A stretch of DNA of 8,002 nucleotides, taken from NCBI GenBank assembly GCA_030830465.1, contig JAURMY010000255.1, forward strand, positions 1 to 8,002, given 5' to 3'. This document shows positions 1 to 5,975 of this stretch, one piece after another (within the stretch, counting starts at the first letter, position 1; each line of letters opens with the position of its first letter). Source of the DNA: Alphaproteobacteria bacterium (GTDB lineage Bacteria > Pseudomonadota > Alphaproteobacteria > Rhodobacterales > Rhodobacteraceae). Both the position numbers and the translations under genes were made by a program. The notes beneath the pieces were generated by a model. That model did no database searches. It saw only the letters and a list, made by a program, of their open reading frames with translations, and was not told where the DNA came from.

Positions 1-1
1 C

Positions 2-886
2 GCCCGGGCCCGTCTGTTGCCGATGCAGCGCAGCGTTTTCACCGAACTGTTTAAATTCATGCAGGTTTTACCGTTTTGTATCCGACTGCTGGACCCGCCG
101 TTACACGAATTCTTGCCCCATTCCCGCGAGGCGATGCAGGAACTGGCCGAGGCGATGGACCTGCCTGTCAGCCAGGTGATCGCCCGCGCCGAGGGTTTGG
201 CCGAGTTCAACCCAATGCTGGGCATGCGCGGCGTGCGTCTGGGCATCACCCTGCCGGAAATCTATGAAATGCAGGCGCGCGCGATTTTCGAAGCAGCGGT
301 TGCGACGGCGCGCAAGGGCGCTGCGGTGGTGCCGGAAATCATGATCCCGCTGGTTTCGGCCTACCGCGAGGTCGAACTGGTCAAGACCCATATTGATACG
401 GTGGCGACCGCGGTACAGAACGAAACCGGCATTGCCTTCACCTATCGCCTGGGCGCGATGGTTGAAACCCCGCGCGCGGCTTTGCGGGCCGGGGAACTGG
501 CGGCCAGTTCGGCCTTTCTCAGCTTTGGTACGAACGACCTGACGCAGATGGCCTATGGCCTTAGCCGTGACGACGCGGGCCGCTTCATGAGCGCCTATGT
601 CAACCTGAATGTCTTTCCGGAAGACCCGTTTCACACGCTGGATATTGACGGGGTGGGGGAACTGATTCTTCTGGCCTCTGAACGGGGGCGGCGCACCAAC
701 CCTGATCTGGTGTTGTCGGTCTGTGGCGAGCATGGCGGCGACCCCGCTTCGATTGATTTCAGCCGCGAGGCGGGGCTGAATTACGTCTCGTGTTCGCCGT
801 TCAGGGTGCCGGTGGCACGGTTGGCGGCGGCCCAGTCAGCCATGCGGGCTTTGATGAAAAATGGCGAAGATTTAGCGGGTAAATGA
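2..886 (+). CDS. ppdK: Pyruvate, phosphate dikinase, C-terminal part (5' end outside window)
   Basis: The enzyme interconverts pyruvate + ATP + Pi with phosphoenolpyruvate + AMP + PPi in the cytoplasm. The reading frame is open from base 2, so the gene begins upstream; 294 residues are visible out of roughly 880-890 usual for the family. What is present is the C-terminal PEP/pyruvate-binding TIM-barrel domain. It shows IRLLDPPLHEFLPH (visible residues 27-40), GMRGVRLG (74-81), the ETPRAA segment (155-160), the GTNDLTQ loop (176-182) and the catalytic cysteine in CGEHGGDP (Cys241 here). The ending SCSPFRVPVARLAAAQ is typical of PPDK and separates it from PEP synthase and PTS enzyme I. The stop is TGA at 884-886, and no later domain is missing. 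Bases 40-114 are clearly less GC-rich than the rest, although the protein motif there is intact. The next gene lies 212 bases away and is probably a separate transcript. Confidence 0.95.
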   Translation, partial: ARARLLPMQRSVFTELFKFMQVLPFCIRLLDPPLHEFLPHSREAMQELAEAMDLPVSQVIARAEGLAEFNPMLGMRGVRLGITLPEIYEMQARAIFEAAVATARKGAAVVPEIMIPLVSAYREVELVKTHIDTVATAVQNETGIAFTYRLGAMVETPRAALRAGELAASSAFLSFGTNDLTQMAYGLSRDDAGRFMSAYVNLNVFPEDPFHTLDIDGVGELILLASERGRRTNPDLVLSVCGEHGGDPASIDFSREAGLNYVSCSPFRVPVARLAAAQSAMRALMKNGEDLAGK

Positions 887-924
887 GCATCACCTACTAA
901 ATATATGGAATTTAACGGGTTTCG

Positions 925-952
925 CGGTTATTGACTGACCAGTCAATAACCG
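925..952. promoter_or_regulatory. Perfect inverted repeat (12-bp arms, 4-nt centre): operator or hairpin
   Basis: The arms CGGTTATTGACT (925-936) and AGTCAATAACCG (941-952) are exact reverse complements around GACC. The stem is AT-rich in its middle and is followed by GCATTGGCG rather than a T run, so it is a poor intrinsic terminator for ppdK. The inner core TTGACTGACCAGTCAA resembles the palindromic operators recognised by many TetR-family repressors; this is resemblance only, and no TetR gene lies in the window. It sits 38 bases after the ppdK stop and 146 bases before the hydrolase start, so it could control the latter. Confidence 0.45.
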
Positions 953-955
953 GCA

Positions 956-965
956 TTGGCGCCAA
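956..965. promoter_or_regulatory. Short perfect palindrome TTGGCGCCAA
   Basis: This ten-base perfect palindrome lies three bases after the larger inverted repeat, in the ppdK-hydrolase gap. Its half-site TGGCGC is also the outer half of the arms of the inverted repeat over the folB promoter (1907-1932). It may be a protein-binding site, but ten bases alone are weak evidence. Confidence 0.2.
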
Positions 966-1098
966 AATTAATAACAATTTGTTGCCGGATTGTCACAAAT
1001 CCACTCTGGACATTTCCAAAAACCTATCTATTCCGGTCCAGACTCTGTATTCCAGATGCCTGTAGGGCTGGGAAAACGGTATTTTCGAGGCGGGGCTG

Positions 1099-1818
1099 AT
1101 GAGGGTTTCTCAGGCTTTATCGACGATCTTGACGATCTTTCTGACTGTCGCTCCTGCGGCGGCTGCGGATGTTTATGTCAGCAGTTCCAACACTTTAGGA
1201 CAGGATGTTAATGCGCAGATTGTCACAATGCTGGGGCAGGAAATCTCGGCGTTGCGGCGCGTGCCGACCGACCGCTTGTCAGAACTCGCCGCGGCCAAGC
1301 CAAATTTCGTGAAACGGGGTTGGCTGTTTGGGCGGCGCAATGGTGATCTGGTCGATAATTTCCGCTATTCCGAAAACGCGCTGGCCCTGATGCCGCGGGC
1401 GCATGGTGGCCCGGAGTGGCAGTGCCTGTCCGAGGCGCTCTATTTTGAGGCCCGGGGCGAGAGCGTGAAAGGCCAGTTCGCGGTCGCCGAAGTGATCCTG
1501 AACCGCACGGAATCAAGCGCGTTTCCGACCTCGGTGTGCCGGGTTGTGCATCAAGGCACAGAGCGGGGCATCAACAACTGCCAGTTTTCGTACAATTGCG
1601 ATGGCCGGGCCGAGACGATTTCCGAACCGCAAGCATATGAACAGGCGGGCAAGATCGCCCGTTTGATGCTGGACGGCGAGCCCCGGATCCTGACCAAGGG
1701 CGCCACCTATTATCACACGACGGCAGTGCGCCCCAGCTGGTCCCGCTCGTTTGAGCAAACCGCCGAAATCGGCGAACATATCTTTTATCGCGACAACCGC
1801 GAATATTCTTCAAACTGA
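1099..1818 (+). CDS. Secreted SleB/CwlJ-family cell wall hydrolase (Hydrolase_2)
   Basis: This 239-residue protein has an N-terminal signal peptide: a charged start, a hydrophobic run of about residues 6-18, and a likely signal-peptidase I site after Ala23 (APAAAA|DV). It should therefore act in the periplasm. Residues about 108-232 form a Hydrolase_2 (SleB/CwlJ-like) domain, starting CLSEALYFEARGE. The Glu of EARGE (Glu117) corresponds to the catalytic acid of SleB-type lytic transglycosylases. AVAEVILNR (128-136), four cysteines (109, 147, 161, 167) that could form disulfides, and ATYYHTTAVRPSW (202-214) also fit the non-sporulating proteobacterial branch. Residues 24-105 carry no domain I recognise. 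The family cuts peptidoglycan; in this organism a role in wall remodelling is inferred, as spore germination does not apply. GAGG at 1087-1090, 8 nt before ATG 1099, supports the start. The gene appears to stand alone. Confidence 0.85.
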   Translation: MRVSQALSTILTIFLTVAPAAAADVYVSSSNTLGQDVNAQIVTMLGQEISALRRVPTDRLSELAAAKPNFVKRGWLFGRRNGDLVDNFRYSENALALMPRAHGGPEWQCLSEALYFEARGESVKGQFAVAEVILNRTESSAFPTSVCRVVHQGTERGINNCQFSYNCDGRAETISEPQAYEQAGKIARLMLDGEPRILTKGATYYHTTAVRPSWSRSFEQTAEIGEHIFYRDNREYSSN

Positions 1819-1827
1819 GCCCGGAAA

Positions 1828-1860
1828 CGCCGCCTGACGGGATGCGGCGAACGGCCCGTC
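1828..1860 (+). other. Two interleaved 6-bp stems: possible pseudoknot or alternative hairpins
   Basis: CGCCGC (1828-1833) pairs with GCGGCG (1844-1849). GACGGG (1836-1841), which lies in the loop of that stem, pairs with CCCGTC (1855-1860). The two stems interleave, so they form either an H-type pseudoknot or two mutually exclusive hairpins. The element starts nine bases after the hydrolase stop and has no T tract, so ordinary intrinsic termination is not supported. It may stabilise the 3' end of the hydrolase mRNA. High GC makes chance pairing quite possible. Confidence 0.3.
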
Positions 1861-1898
1861 CGCGTGCGTTTTGCACCGGCATGCGTCGGAATCGCGCC

Positions 1899-1925
1899 TT
1901 GTTCCGTGGCGCAATGCCCTATAAT
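1899..1925 (+). promoter_or_regulatory. Likely housekeeping-sigma promoter for folB-folP-glmM
   Basis: A perfect TATAAT hexamer lies at 1920-1925. An upstream TTGTTC (1899-1904) is 15 bases away, or 16 from the overlapping CTTGTT, which is slightly short of the ideal 17. Transcription would start near 1932, giving a leader of about 36 bases before ATG 1968. It is the best promoter-like sequence in the gap between the hydrolase and folB. The -10 box lies inside the inverted repeat at 1907-1932. Confidence 0.5.
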
Positions 1926-1932
1926 TGCGCCA
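1907..1932. promoter_or_regulatory. Inverted repeat overlapping the folB -10 box
   Basis: TGGCGCAAT (1907-1915) and ATTGCGCCA (1924-1932) are perfect 9-bp inverted repeats separated by 8 bases. They straddle the TATAAT box, a position suited to a repressor site. A hairpin role is less likely because it would lie at the start site itself. The binding protein is unknown. Confidence 0.4.
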
Positions 1933-1967
1933 ATGGCGAATGATGCGACGGCAGGAAAGGCCAGATC

Positions 1968-2906
1968 ATGGACGAAACCAGCTTGGCATTTGAATTGCCG
2001 CATATCCGGTCTTTGGCAACCGGGAACGGCGACCCTCTGGACCGGATTTCCGTGCGTGACTATACCCGCGACGTGGAAATCGGCGCCTTTCAGGCCGAAC
2101 GTGGTGTGCGCCAACGGATCCGCTTTAATGTCGTTTTGGAAGTGTCACGCAATGCGGCGGCGCAATCGGATGATGTGGACAAGGTTCTGTCCTATGACAC
2201 AATCACCGAAGCGATTGACGCACAATTGTCGGCTGAGCGTATCAACCTGTTGGAAACATTGGCGGAACGGATCGCGGAAAGGGTTCTGGACAACCCCAAG
2301 GCGGTACGGGTCTTTGTGCGGATCGAAAAACTGGACCGGATTCCGGGGACGCTTGGGGTGGAAATCGCCCGCAGCCGGGTCGAGGGCAGCAATATTGTCA
2401 GGCAGGTGGCGGAAAAGCCCCGGGCCGAGCGTCAGGTGCTGCATCCGCTGGTGGTCTTCCTGCCGAACGAGGTTCTTTATTCCGATCAACTGGCGGCCTG
2501 GCTTGACGCGATCAGCGATCATGCCTTGCCTGCGATCATTTGCGTCGAACAGACCCGCGAAACCACGCCGGTCGCACAGGTTGCCGCCGCGAACCGCCGC
2601 ATCGCATTGCTGAGCATTGAGCAGAATGCCTGGGTTCTGGCCGGCAAGGACAAGCGCTGTGTCGTGGTCAACAGCCGGACCGAGCTTGACTGGGCGATGA
2701 AGCACGACCAGTTGTCGGTCTGGGCCCCGTCCAAACTGGTGCTGGACGCCGCCGAAGGCCACAAGACCAGCGAAACCACACCTTTGGGGCTGGCCCTGTG
2801 GTTCGCCGCCGAGTTTTCAGCCGAGGTTCTGGCAGTCGCCGGGCGCAGCGATCTGCCACAAACGGCTGTTCATGCGCGGCCGGTTTTGCGCCCCGTCGAT
2901 TTGTAA
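1968..2906 (+). CDS. folB: Dihydroneopterin aldolase with long C-terminal extension
   Basis: FolB converts 7,8-dihydroneopterin to 6-hydroxymethyl-7,8-dihydropterin and glycolaldehyde in folate synthesis. Residues about 26-140 are the aldolase domain: DRISVRDY, then GAFQAERGVRQ with the substrate-binding Glu44, the SYD tyrosine (Tyr76), Leu95-Glu96 in NLLETLAERIAE, and the catalytic lysine in RIEKLD (Lys121). All key residues are kept, so it should be active. At 312 residues it is far longer than the usual ~120. There is a 25-residue N-terminal extra and a ~150-residue C-terminal domain (about 159-312). The latter contains LVVFLPNEVLYSDQLAAWLD, ALLSIEQNAWVLAG and VWAPSKLVLDA, and is discussed under findings. 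AGGAAAGG (1953-1960), 7 nt upstream, fixes the ATG. The gene leads the folB-folP-glmM unit, with only two bases before folP. Confidence 0.9.
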   Translation: MDETSLAFELPHIRSLATGNGDPLDRISVRDYTRDVEIGAFQAERGVRQRIRFNVVLEVSRNAAAQSDDVDKVLSYDTITEAIDAQLSAERINLLETLAERIAERVLDNPKAVRVFVRIEKLDRIPGTLGVEIARSRVEGSNIVRQVAEKPRAERQVLHPLVVFLPNEVLYSDQLAAWLDAISDHALPAIICVEQTRETTPVAQVAAANRRIALLSIEQNAWVLAGKDKRCVVVNSRTELDWAMKHDQLSVWAPSKLVLDAAEGHKTSETTPLGLALWFAAEFSAEVLAVAGRSDLPQTAVHARPVLRPVDL

Positions 2907-2908
2907 TC

Positions 2909-3916
2909 ATGCCGGATGCGCGCGTTTACTATCGTCCGCTTGCGCAAACTGACGCCGCCATGCCTGCGGATGCCTTCAGGCTGGCGGGCGGCCCGACATG
3001 GTTCAACATGGCCGAACGCTTGCAGCGCGGGCAGGCGCCTGATTTGATCGCCGCCGGGGATGTTCCGGCGCAACACTTGTCCACGCTTACCGCCGCCCGC
3101 GCGCCGCTGTGCGGGCTGACACTGGACCGGCCCAGGCTGATGGGCATTCTGAACACCACGCCCGACAGTTTTTCCGACGGCGGGCGCTTTAACGCGACAG
3201 CCGCAGCGCTGGATCATGCCGAAACCTTGATCACACAGGGTTGCGATATTGTGGATGTCGGCGGGGAATCCACCCGGCCTGGCTCTGATGCCGTTGATAT
3301 TGCAACGGAAACAGGCCGAACACAGCCGGTTCTTGCCGCCCTGACCCGCGAACACAGCGCTGTTTTATCGGTCGATACCAGAAAGGCCGCCGTGGCGCAG
3401 GCGGCTTTGGCGGCGGGGGCGGTTCTGATCAATGATGTCTCGGCCCTGACCTATGATCCCGCGATGCTTGAACTGGTGAAGTCCAGCGGTGCCGCCGTGT
3501 GCCTGATGCATGCCAGCGGTGATCCCAAGACCATGCAGGATGATCCCCGCTATGACGATGTTTTACTGGATGTTTATGACTATTTGCACGACCGGGTCGA
3601 AACCTGCGTGGCGGCAGGCATTGCGCGGGACCGGATCGCGGTGGATCCGGGCATCGGATTTGGCAAAAAGAACAGCCATAATCTGGCGTTGATCCGCGGC
3701 CTCAGCCTGTTTCACGGCCTGGGTTGCGCCGTTTTGCTGGGGGTTTCGCGCAAGAAATTCATCGGCACGATCGGCGGTGAGCCGCAAGCGGACCGCCGCG
3801 CACCCGGATCGATCGCGCTGGCGCTGGAAGCCGTGCGACAGGGTGTTCATATTCTGCGGGTTCATGATATACGCGAGACAAAGCAGGCCCTGGCCCTTTG
3901 GCAGGCTGCGCGCTGA
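2909..3916 (+). CDS. folP: Dihydropteroate synthase
   Basis: FolP condenses 6-hydroxymethyl-7,8-dihydropterin diphosphate with p-aminobenzoate to give 7,8-dihydropteroate; it is the sulfonamide target. The 335 residues contain all the barrel motifs: MGILNTTPDSFSDGG (78-92), DVGGESTRPGSD (116-127), SVDTRK (154-159), INDVSAL (174-180), CLMHASG (198-204), VDPGIGFGKK (245-254), GVSRKKFIG (278-286) and APGSIALAL (298-306), ending in the RVHD strand. It exceeds the E. coli enzyme by about 50 residues because of an N-terminal segment (1-75) with LAGGPTWFNMAE, whose role I do not know. The start at ATG 2909 follows the folB TAA by two bases and has no Shine-Dalgarno sequence, so translation is probably coupled to folB. 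A longer frame open from 2798 would overlap folB by over 100 bases and is not needed. Confidence 0.95.
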   Translation: MPDARVYYRPLAQTDAAMPADAFRLAGGPTWFNMAERLQRGQAPDLIAAGDVPAQHLSTLTAARAPLCGLTLDRPRLMGILNTTPDSFSDGGRFNATAAALDHAETLITQGCDIVDVGGESTRPGSDAVDIATETGRTQPVLAALTREHSAVLSVDTRKAAVAQAALAAGAVLINDVSALTYDPAMLELVKSSGAAVCLMHASGDPKTMQDDPRYDDVLLDVYDYLHDRVETCVAAGIARDRIAVDPGIGFGKKNSHNLALIRGLSLFHGLGCAVLLGVSRKKFIGTIGGEPQADRRAPGSIALALEAVRQGVHILRVHDIRETKQALALWQAAR

Positions 3917-3940
3917 CGACATAACAGCAAAGGCACGAGC

Positions 3941-5281
3941 ATGAAGCGGAACCTTTTTGGCACGGACGGCGTGCGGGGGCAGGCCAACACCTATCCGATG
4001 ACCGCCGAGGTGGCGATGCGGCTGGGTTCGGCGGTCGGGCGGTATTTTCGCAAGGACAAGGAAGAACACCGCGTGGTGATCGGCAAAGACACCCGCCGGT
4101 CGGGCTATATGCTGGAAAACGCGCTGACGGCGGGGCTGACCTCAACCGGGATGAACGTGTTTCTGGTTGGCCCGGTGCCGACCCCGGCCATCGGTCTGTT
4201 GACCCATTCGATGCGGGCCGATCTGGGGGTGATGATCTCCGCCTCGCATAATCCGCATTATGACAATGGAATCAAATTCTTCGGCCCCGACGGGTTCAAG
4301 TTGTCGGACGAAGCCGAGATTGAAATCGAGCGGATCCTGCGCGGCGATATTGAACTGTGCCAGCCTGACAATATCGGGCGCGCAACCCGGATTGATGACG
4401 GGCGGGGGCGCTATGTGGAATATGCCAAAACCACCTTTCCATTCCGCGGCCGTCTGAACGGGCTGAAAGTGGTGGTCGATTGCGCCAACGGGGCGGCCTA
4501 TCGCGCGGCGCCCGATGTGTTGTGGGAACTTGGGGCCGAGGTGATCCCGATTGGTGTTTCGCCCAACGGGTTCAACATCAATGACGGTTGCGGTTCCACC
4601 AACACCGCGCTGGCAGCGCAAACCGTGTTACAGCACAAGGCCGATCTGGGGATTTGTCTTGATGGCGACGCGGACCGGGTGATGATTATCGACGAGACCG
4701 GCAAAGTGGCCGATGGCGACCAGATCATGGGGCTGATCGCCGGTCGCTGGGCGCATGAAGGCCGTCTGATCGGCGGCACGCTGGTAACCACGGTGATGTC
4801 CAATCTGGGGCTGGAAAAATATCTGGCCGCCCGAAACATCAAGATGCGTCGCACCAATGTGGGCGACCGTTATGTCGTCGAGGCGATGCGCGCCGGTGGG
4901 TTCAACCTTGGCGGCGAACAATCAGGCCATATCGTGATGACCGATTTCGCCACAACCGGCGACGGCCTGATCGCCGGCCTGCAGTTTCTGGCGGCCATGG
5001 TGGAAACCGAAAAAAAGGCCAGCGACCTGACCAAGGTGTTCGAACCCTGTCCACAGATCCTGAAGAACGTCCGTTTTGAGGCGGACAAAGACCCGATGCA
5101 GAATGACGTGGTGAAGGCGGTCATCGCCAAAGCCGAGGCAAAGCTGAAGGACAATGGCCGCCTGTTGATCCGCAAATCCGGCACCGAACCCGTGCTGCGC
5201 GTGATGGGCGAGAGCGAGGACGAAGCCATGCTGAACACGGTGATCGACAGCATTGTGAACGCGATGAAAAAGGCCGGTTGA
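3941..5281 (+). CDS. glmM: Phosphoglucosamine mutase
   Basis: GlmM interconverts glucosamine-6-phosphate and glucosamine-1-phosphate, the step before UDP-GlcNAc, so it feeds peptidoglycan and lipopolysaccharide. The 446 residues match the family length. The start LFGTDGVRG (5-13) separates it from other phosphohexomutases. The phosphorylated serine is Ser102 in [12 protein letters not shown] (99-110). The metal-binding loop DGDADR is at 241-246 with Asp241, Asp243 and Asp245. GEQSGH (325-330) is the sugar-binding loop, and RKSGTEP (411-417) is the phosphate-binding loop of domain 4. Nothing is missing. AAAGG (3929-3933), 7 nt upstream, supports ATG 3941. It follows folP by 24 bases, the same folP-glmM order known in E. 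coli and many proteobacteria, and is probably co-transcribed. Base composition matches folP. Confidence 0.97.
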   Translation: MKRNLFGTDGVRGQANTYPMTAEVAMRLGSAVGRYFRKDKEEHRVVIGKDTRRSGYMLENALTAGLTSTGMNVFLVGPVPTPAIGLLTHSMRADLGVMISASHNPHYDNGIKFFGPDGFKLSDEAEIEIERILRGDIELCQPDNIGRATRIDDGRGRYVEYAKTTFPFRGRLNGLKVVVDCANGAAYRAAPDVLWELGAEVIPIGVSPNGFNINDGCGSTNTALAAQTVLQHKADLGICLDGDADRVMIIDETGKVADGDQIMGLIAGRWAHEGRLIGGTLVTTVMSNLGLEKYLAARNIKMRRTNVGDRYVVEAMRAGGFNLGGEQSGHIVMTDFATTGDGLIAGLQFLAAMVETEKKASDLTKVFEPCPQILKNVRFEADKDPMQNDVVKAVIAKAEAKLKDNGRLLIRKSGTEPVLRVMGESEDEAMLNTVIDSIVNAMKKAG

Positions 5282-5299
5282 CCGGTTCACCCCAAAGGG

Positions 5300-5317
5300 C
5301 GGCACATCTGCCGTTTT
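5300..5317 (+). terminator. Weak intrinsic terminator after glmM
   Basis: CGGCA (5300-5304) and TGCCG (5309-5313) form a 5-bp stem with a CATC loop, followed directly by TTTT (5314-5317), 19 bases after the glmM stop. The position is right for ending the folB-folP-glmM transcript. The stem and T run are short, so it may be leaky. Confidence 0.45.
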
Positions 5318-5539
5318 CCCGGTGCCCTGAAATTCAGCGTTTTGCCCTGACACCGGCAGCCGGGTGGTCAAATATTGGGCCTCTTCGGCGCGTTCATCGG
5401 GGATTCAGAAGTTTTTCTAAGTTATTTCAATAGCTTACCAAAATCCCCCCGGCGCGGTTGACCACAGGGCAGCTTTTCCTTCAGCGGGACGCAGCTATGC
5501 GAAATTGTTTATTGTACCATTTGGTAAATTATTCACATA

Positions 5540-5569
5540 CTGCGTTGCAGCATAATTGCTGCGATGCAG
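5540..5569. promoter_or_regulatory. Pair of CTGC-N3-GCAG boxes (PhaR-type) upstream of the DUF1127 gene
   Basis: CTGC-GTT-GCAG (5540-5550) and CTGC-GAT-GCAG (5559-5569) are two palindromic boxes whose centres are 19 bp apart. CTGC-N3/4-GCAG is the site described for PhaR, the polyhydroxyalkanoate-responsive repressor of Rhodobacter and Paracoccus. The right half of one box and the left half of the next also form GCAGCA-TAAT-TGCTGC (5547-5562). The downstream box ends 5 bases before the ribosome binding site, so bound protein would block the promoter or early transcript. The assignment to PhaR is inferred; no phaR or phaP gene is in view. Confidence 0.45.
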
Positions 5570-5574
5570 AGAAA

Positions 5575-5580
5575 AAGGAG
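5575..5580 (+). promoter_or_regulatory. Shine-Dalgarno sequence that sets the DUF1127 start
   Basis: AAGGAG at 5575-5580 is the strongest ribosome binding site in the window. It lies 7 bases before GTG 5588, 1 base before GTG 5582 and 13 before ATG 5594, so GTG 5588 is the best start. An in-frame ATG at 5564 lies upstream of this site and inside the second CTGC box, so it is not used. Confidence 0.7.
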
Positions 5581-5587
5581 AGTGATC

Positions 5588-5824
5588 GTGGCAATGATCG
5601 ACTCGACCAAGACCGGCGCTTTTGAAACCTGGCTGAACGGCCTGAGCGCCTTTGTTGAACGTCAGATTGCAGAAGCCCGGATCACAACCCGGCGGATGCG
5701 TGTCTATCGGGCGACGCTGGATGAGCTTGAAGCGCTCAGCCCGCGCGAATTGTCCGATCTGGGCATCTGCGGGTGCAGCCTGCGGGCGATTGCGCGTGAA
5801 CAGGCGCTGAAACAGGTGCCCTAA
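5588..5824 (+). CDS. DUF1127 family small protein
   Basis: This is a 78-residue, basic, soluble protein with no signal peptide or membrane segment, starting MAMIDSTKTGAFETW (GTG start). Residues about 35-74 are the DUF1127 (YjiS-like) domain: an arginine-rich beginning (ITTRRMRVYRATLDEL) and then LEALSPRELSDLGICGCSLRAIARE, the usual 'L..L....L.D.G' pattern. The N-terminal ~30 residues, FETWLNGLSAFVERQIAEA, look like an amphipathic helix and make it longer than the shortest family members. In Rhodobacter sphaeroides a DUF1127 protein (CcaF1) encoded just upstream of the CcsR small RNAs binds RNA and affects their maturation. The hairpins found downstream here suggest a similar role, which is inference. 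The paired CTGC boxes upstream suggest regulated expression. Confidence 0.8.
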   Translation: MAMIDSTKTGAFETWLNGLSAFVERQIAEARITTRRMRVYRATLDELEALSPRELSDLGICGCSLRAIAREQALKQVP

Positions 5825-5829
5825 CGATT

Positions 5830-5934
5830 TTAAAGCGCATTGCGTTAAACTTGAATCACCAAACGCTACCTGAAATCAAAGATTTCAATCCGTTAGGCGA
5901 TGCAATTTGCGTCAAGTAAAACGCGATACGCTCT
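5830..5934. repeat. Nested-palindrome intergenic repeat, copy A
   Basis: This copy starts six bases after the DUF1127 stop. Bases 5840-5934 match 6129-6223 (copy B) at 85 of 95 positions by eye, without gaps. The element is symmetric on three levels. Its ends are imperfect inverted repeats (AAAGCGCATTGCGTTAAAC against the complement of GTAAAACGCGATACGCTCT). Its middle arms are TTGAATCACCAAACGC and CGTTAGGCGATGCAA. Its centre is a perfect hairpin, TGAAATC-AAA-GATTTCA (5871-5887). It has no coding capacity. It looks like a REP/MITE-type dispersed element able to fold into one long hairpin; the family is not identified. Confidence 0.8.
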
Positions 5935-5975
5935 GGTGCCGCATCAAAGGGTGCCGGCGCGACCGAACAGATTTC

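Larger units (their letters stand above)
5282..5587. other. Gene-free stretch between glmM and the DUF1127 gene
   Basis: No credible gene lies here on either strand; open frames on the minus strand are shadows running out of glmM. From left to right it holds a weak terminator-like hairpin (5300-5317) and a distant inverted pair CCGGTG/CACCGG (5319-5324, 5351-5356) enclosing a repeated GCCCTGA. A more AT-rich part follows from about 5405, with the small palindrome TACCA-TT-TGGTA (5515-5526). Two CTGC-N3-GCAG boxes (5540-5569) and the ribosome binding site of the DUF1127 gene complete it. The promoter of that gene must lie in the AT-rich part, but I could not place convincing -35/-10 hexamers. 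Confidence 0.6.

Noticed and set aside
966..985. CtrA-type TTAA-N7-TTAA site upstream of the hydrolase gene
   Set aside because: Only the first half is exact; the second reads TTGT at the required spacing.
1864..2613. A 249-codon plus-strand open frame overlapping folB
   Set aside because: It is an out-of-frame shadow with many Trp/Arg/Cys residues and no domain pattern, while the folB frame has all catalytic residues.
2798..3916. A folP start at 2798
   Set aside because: It would overlap the end of folB by more than 100 bases. ATG 2909 directly follows the folB stop and yields a full enzyme.
5515..5526. Palindrome TACCA-TT-TGGTA as a defined operator
   Set aside because: Five-base arms in an AT-rich stretch are easily expected by chance, and no matching second site was found.
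5564..5587. An upstream ATG start for the DUF1127 gene
   Set aside because: It precedes the AAGGAG site and lies within the second CTGC box. GTG 5588 is ideally spaced.
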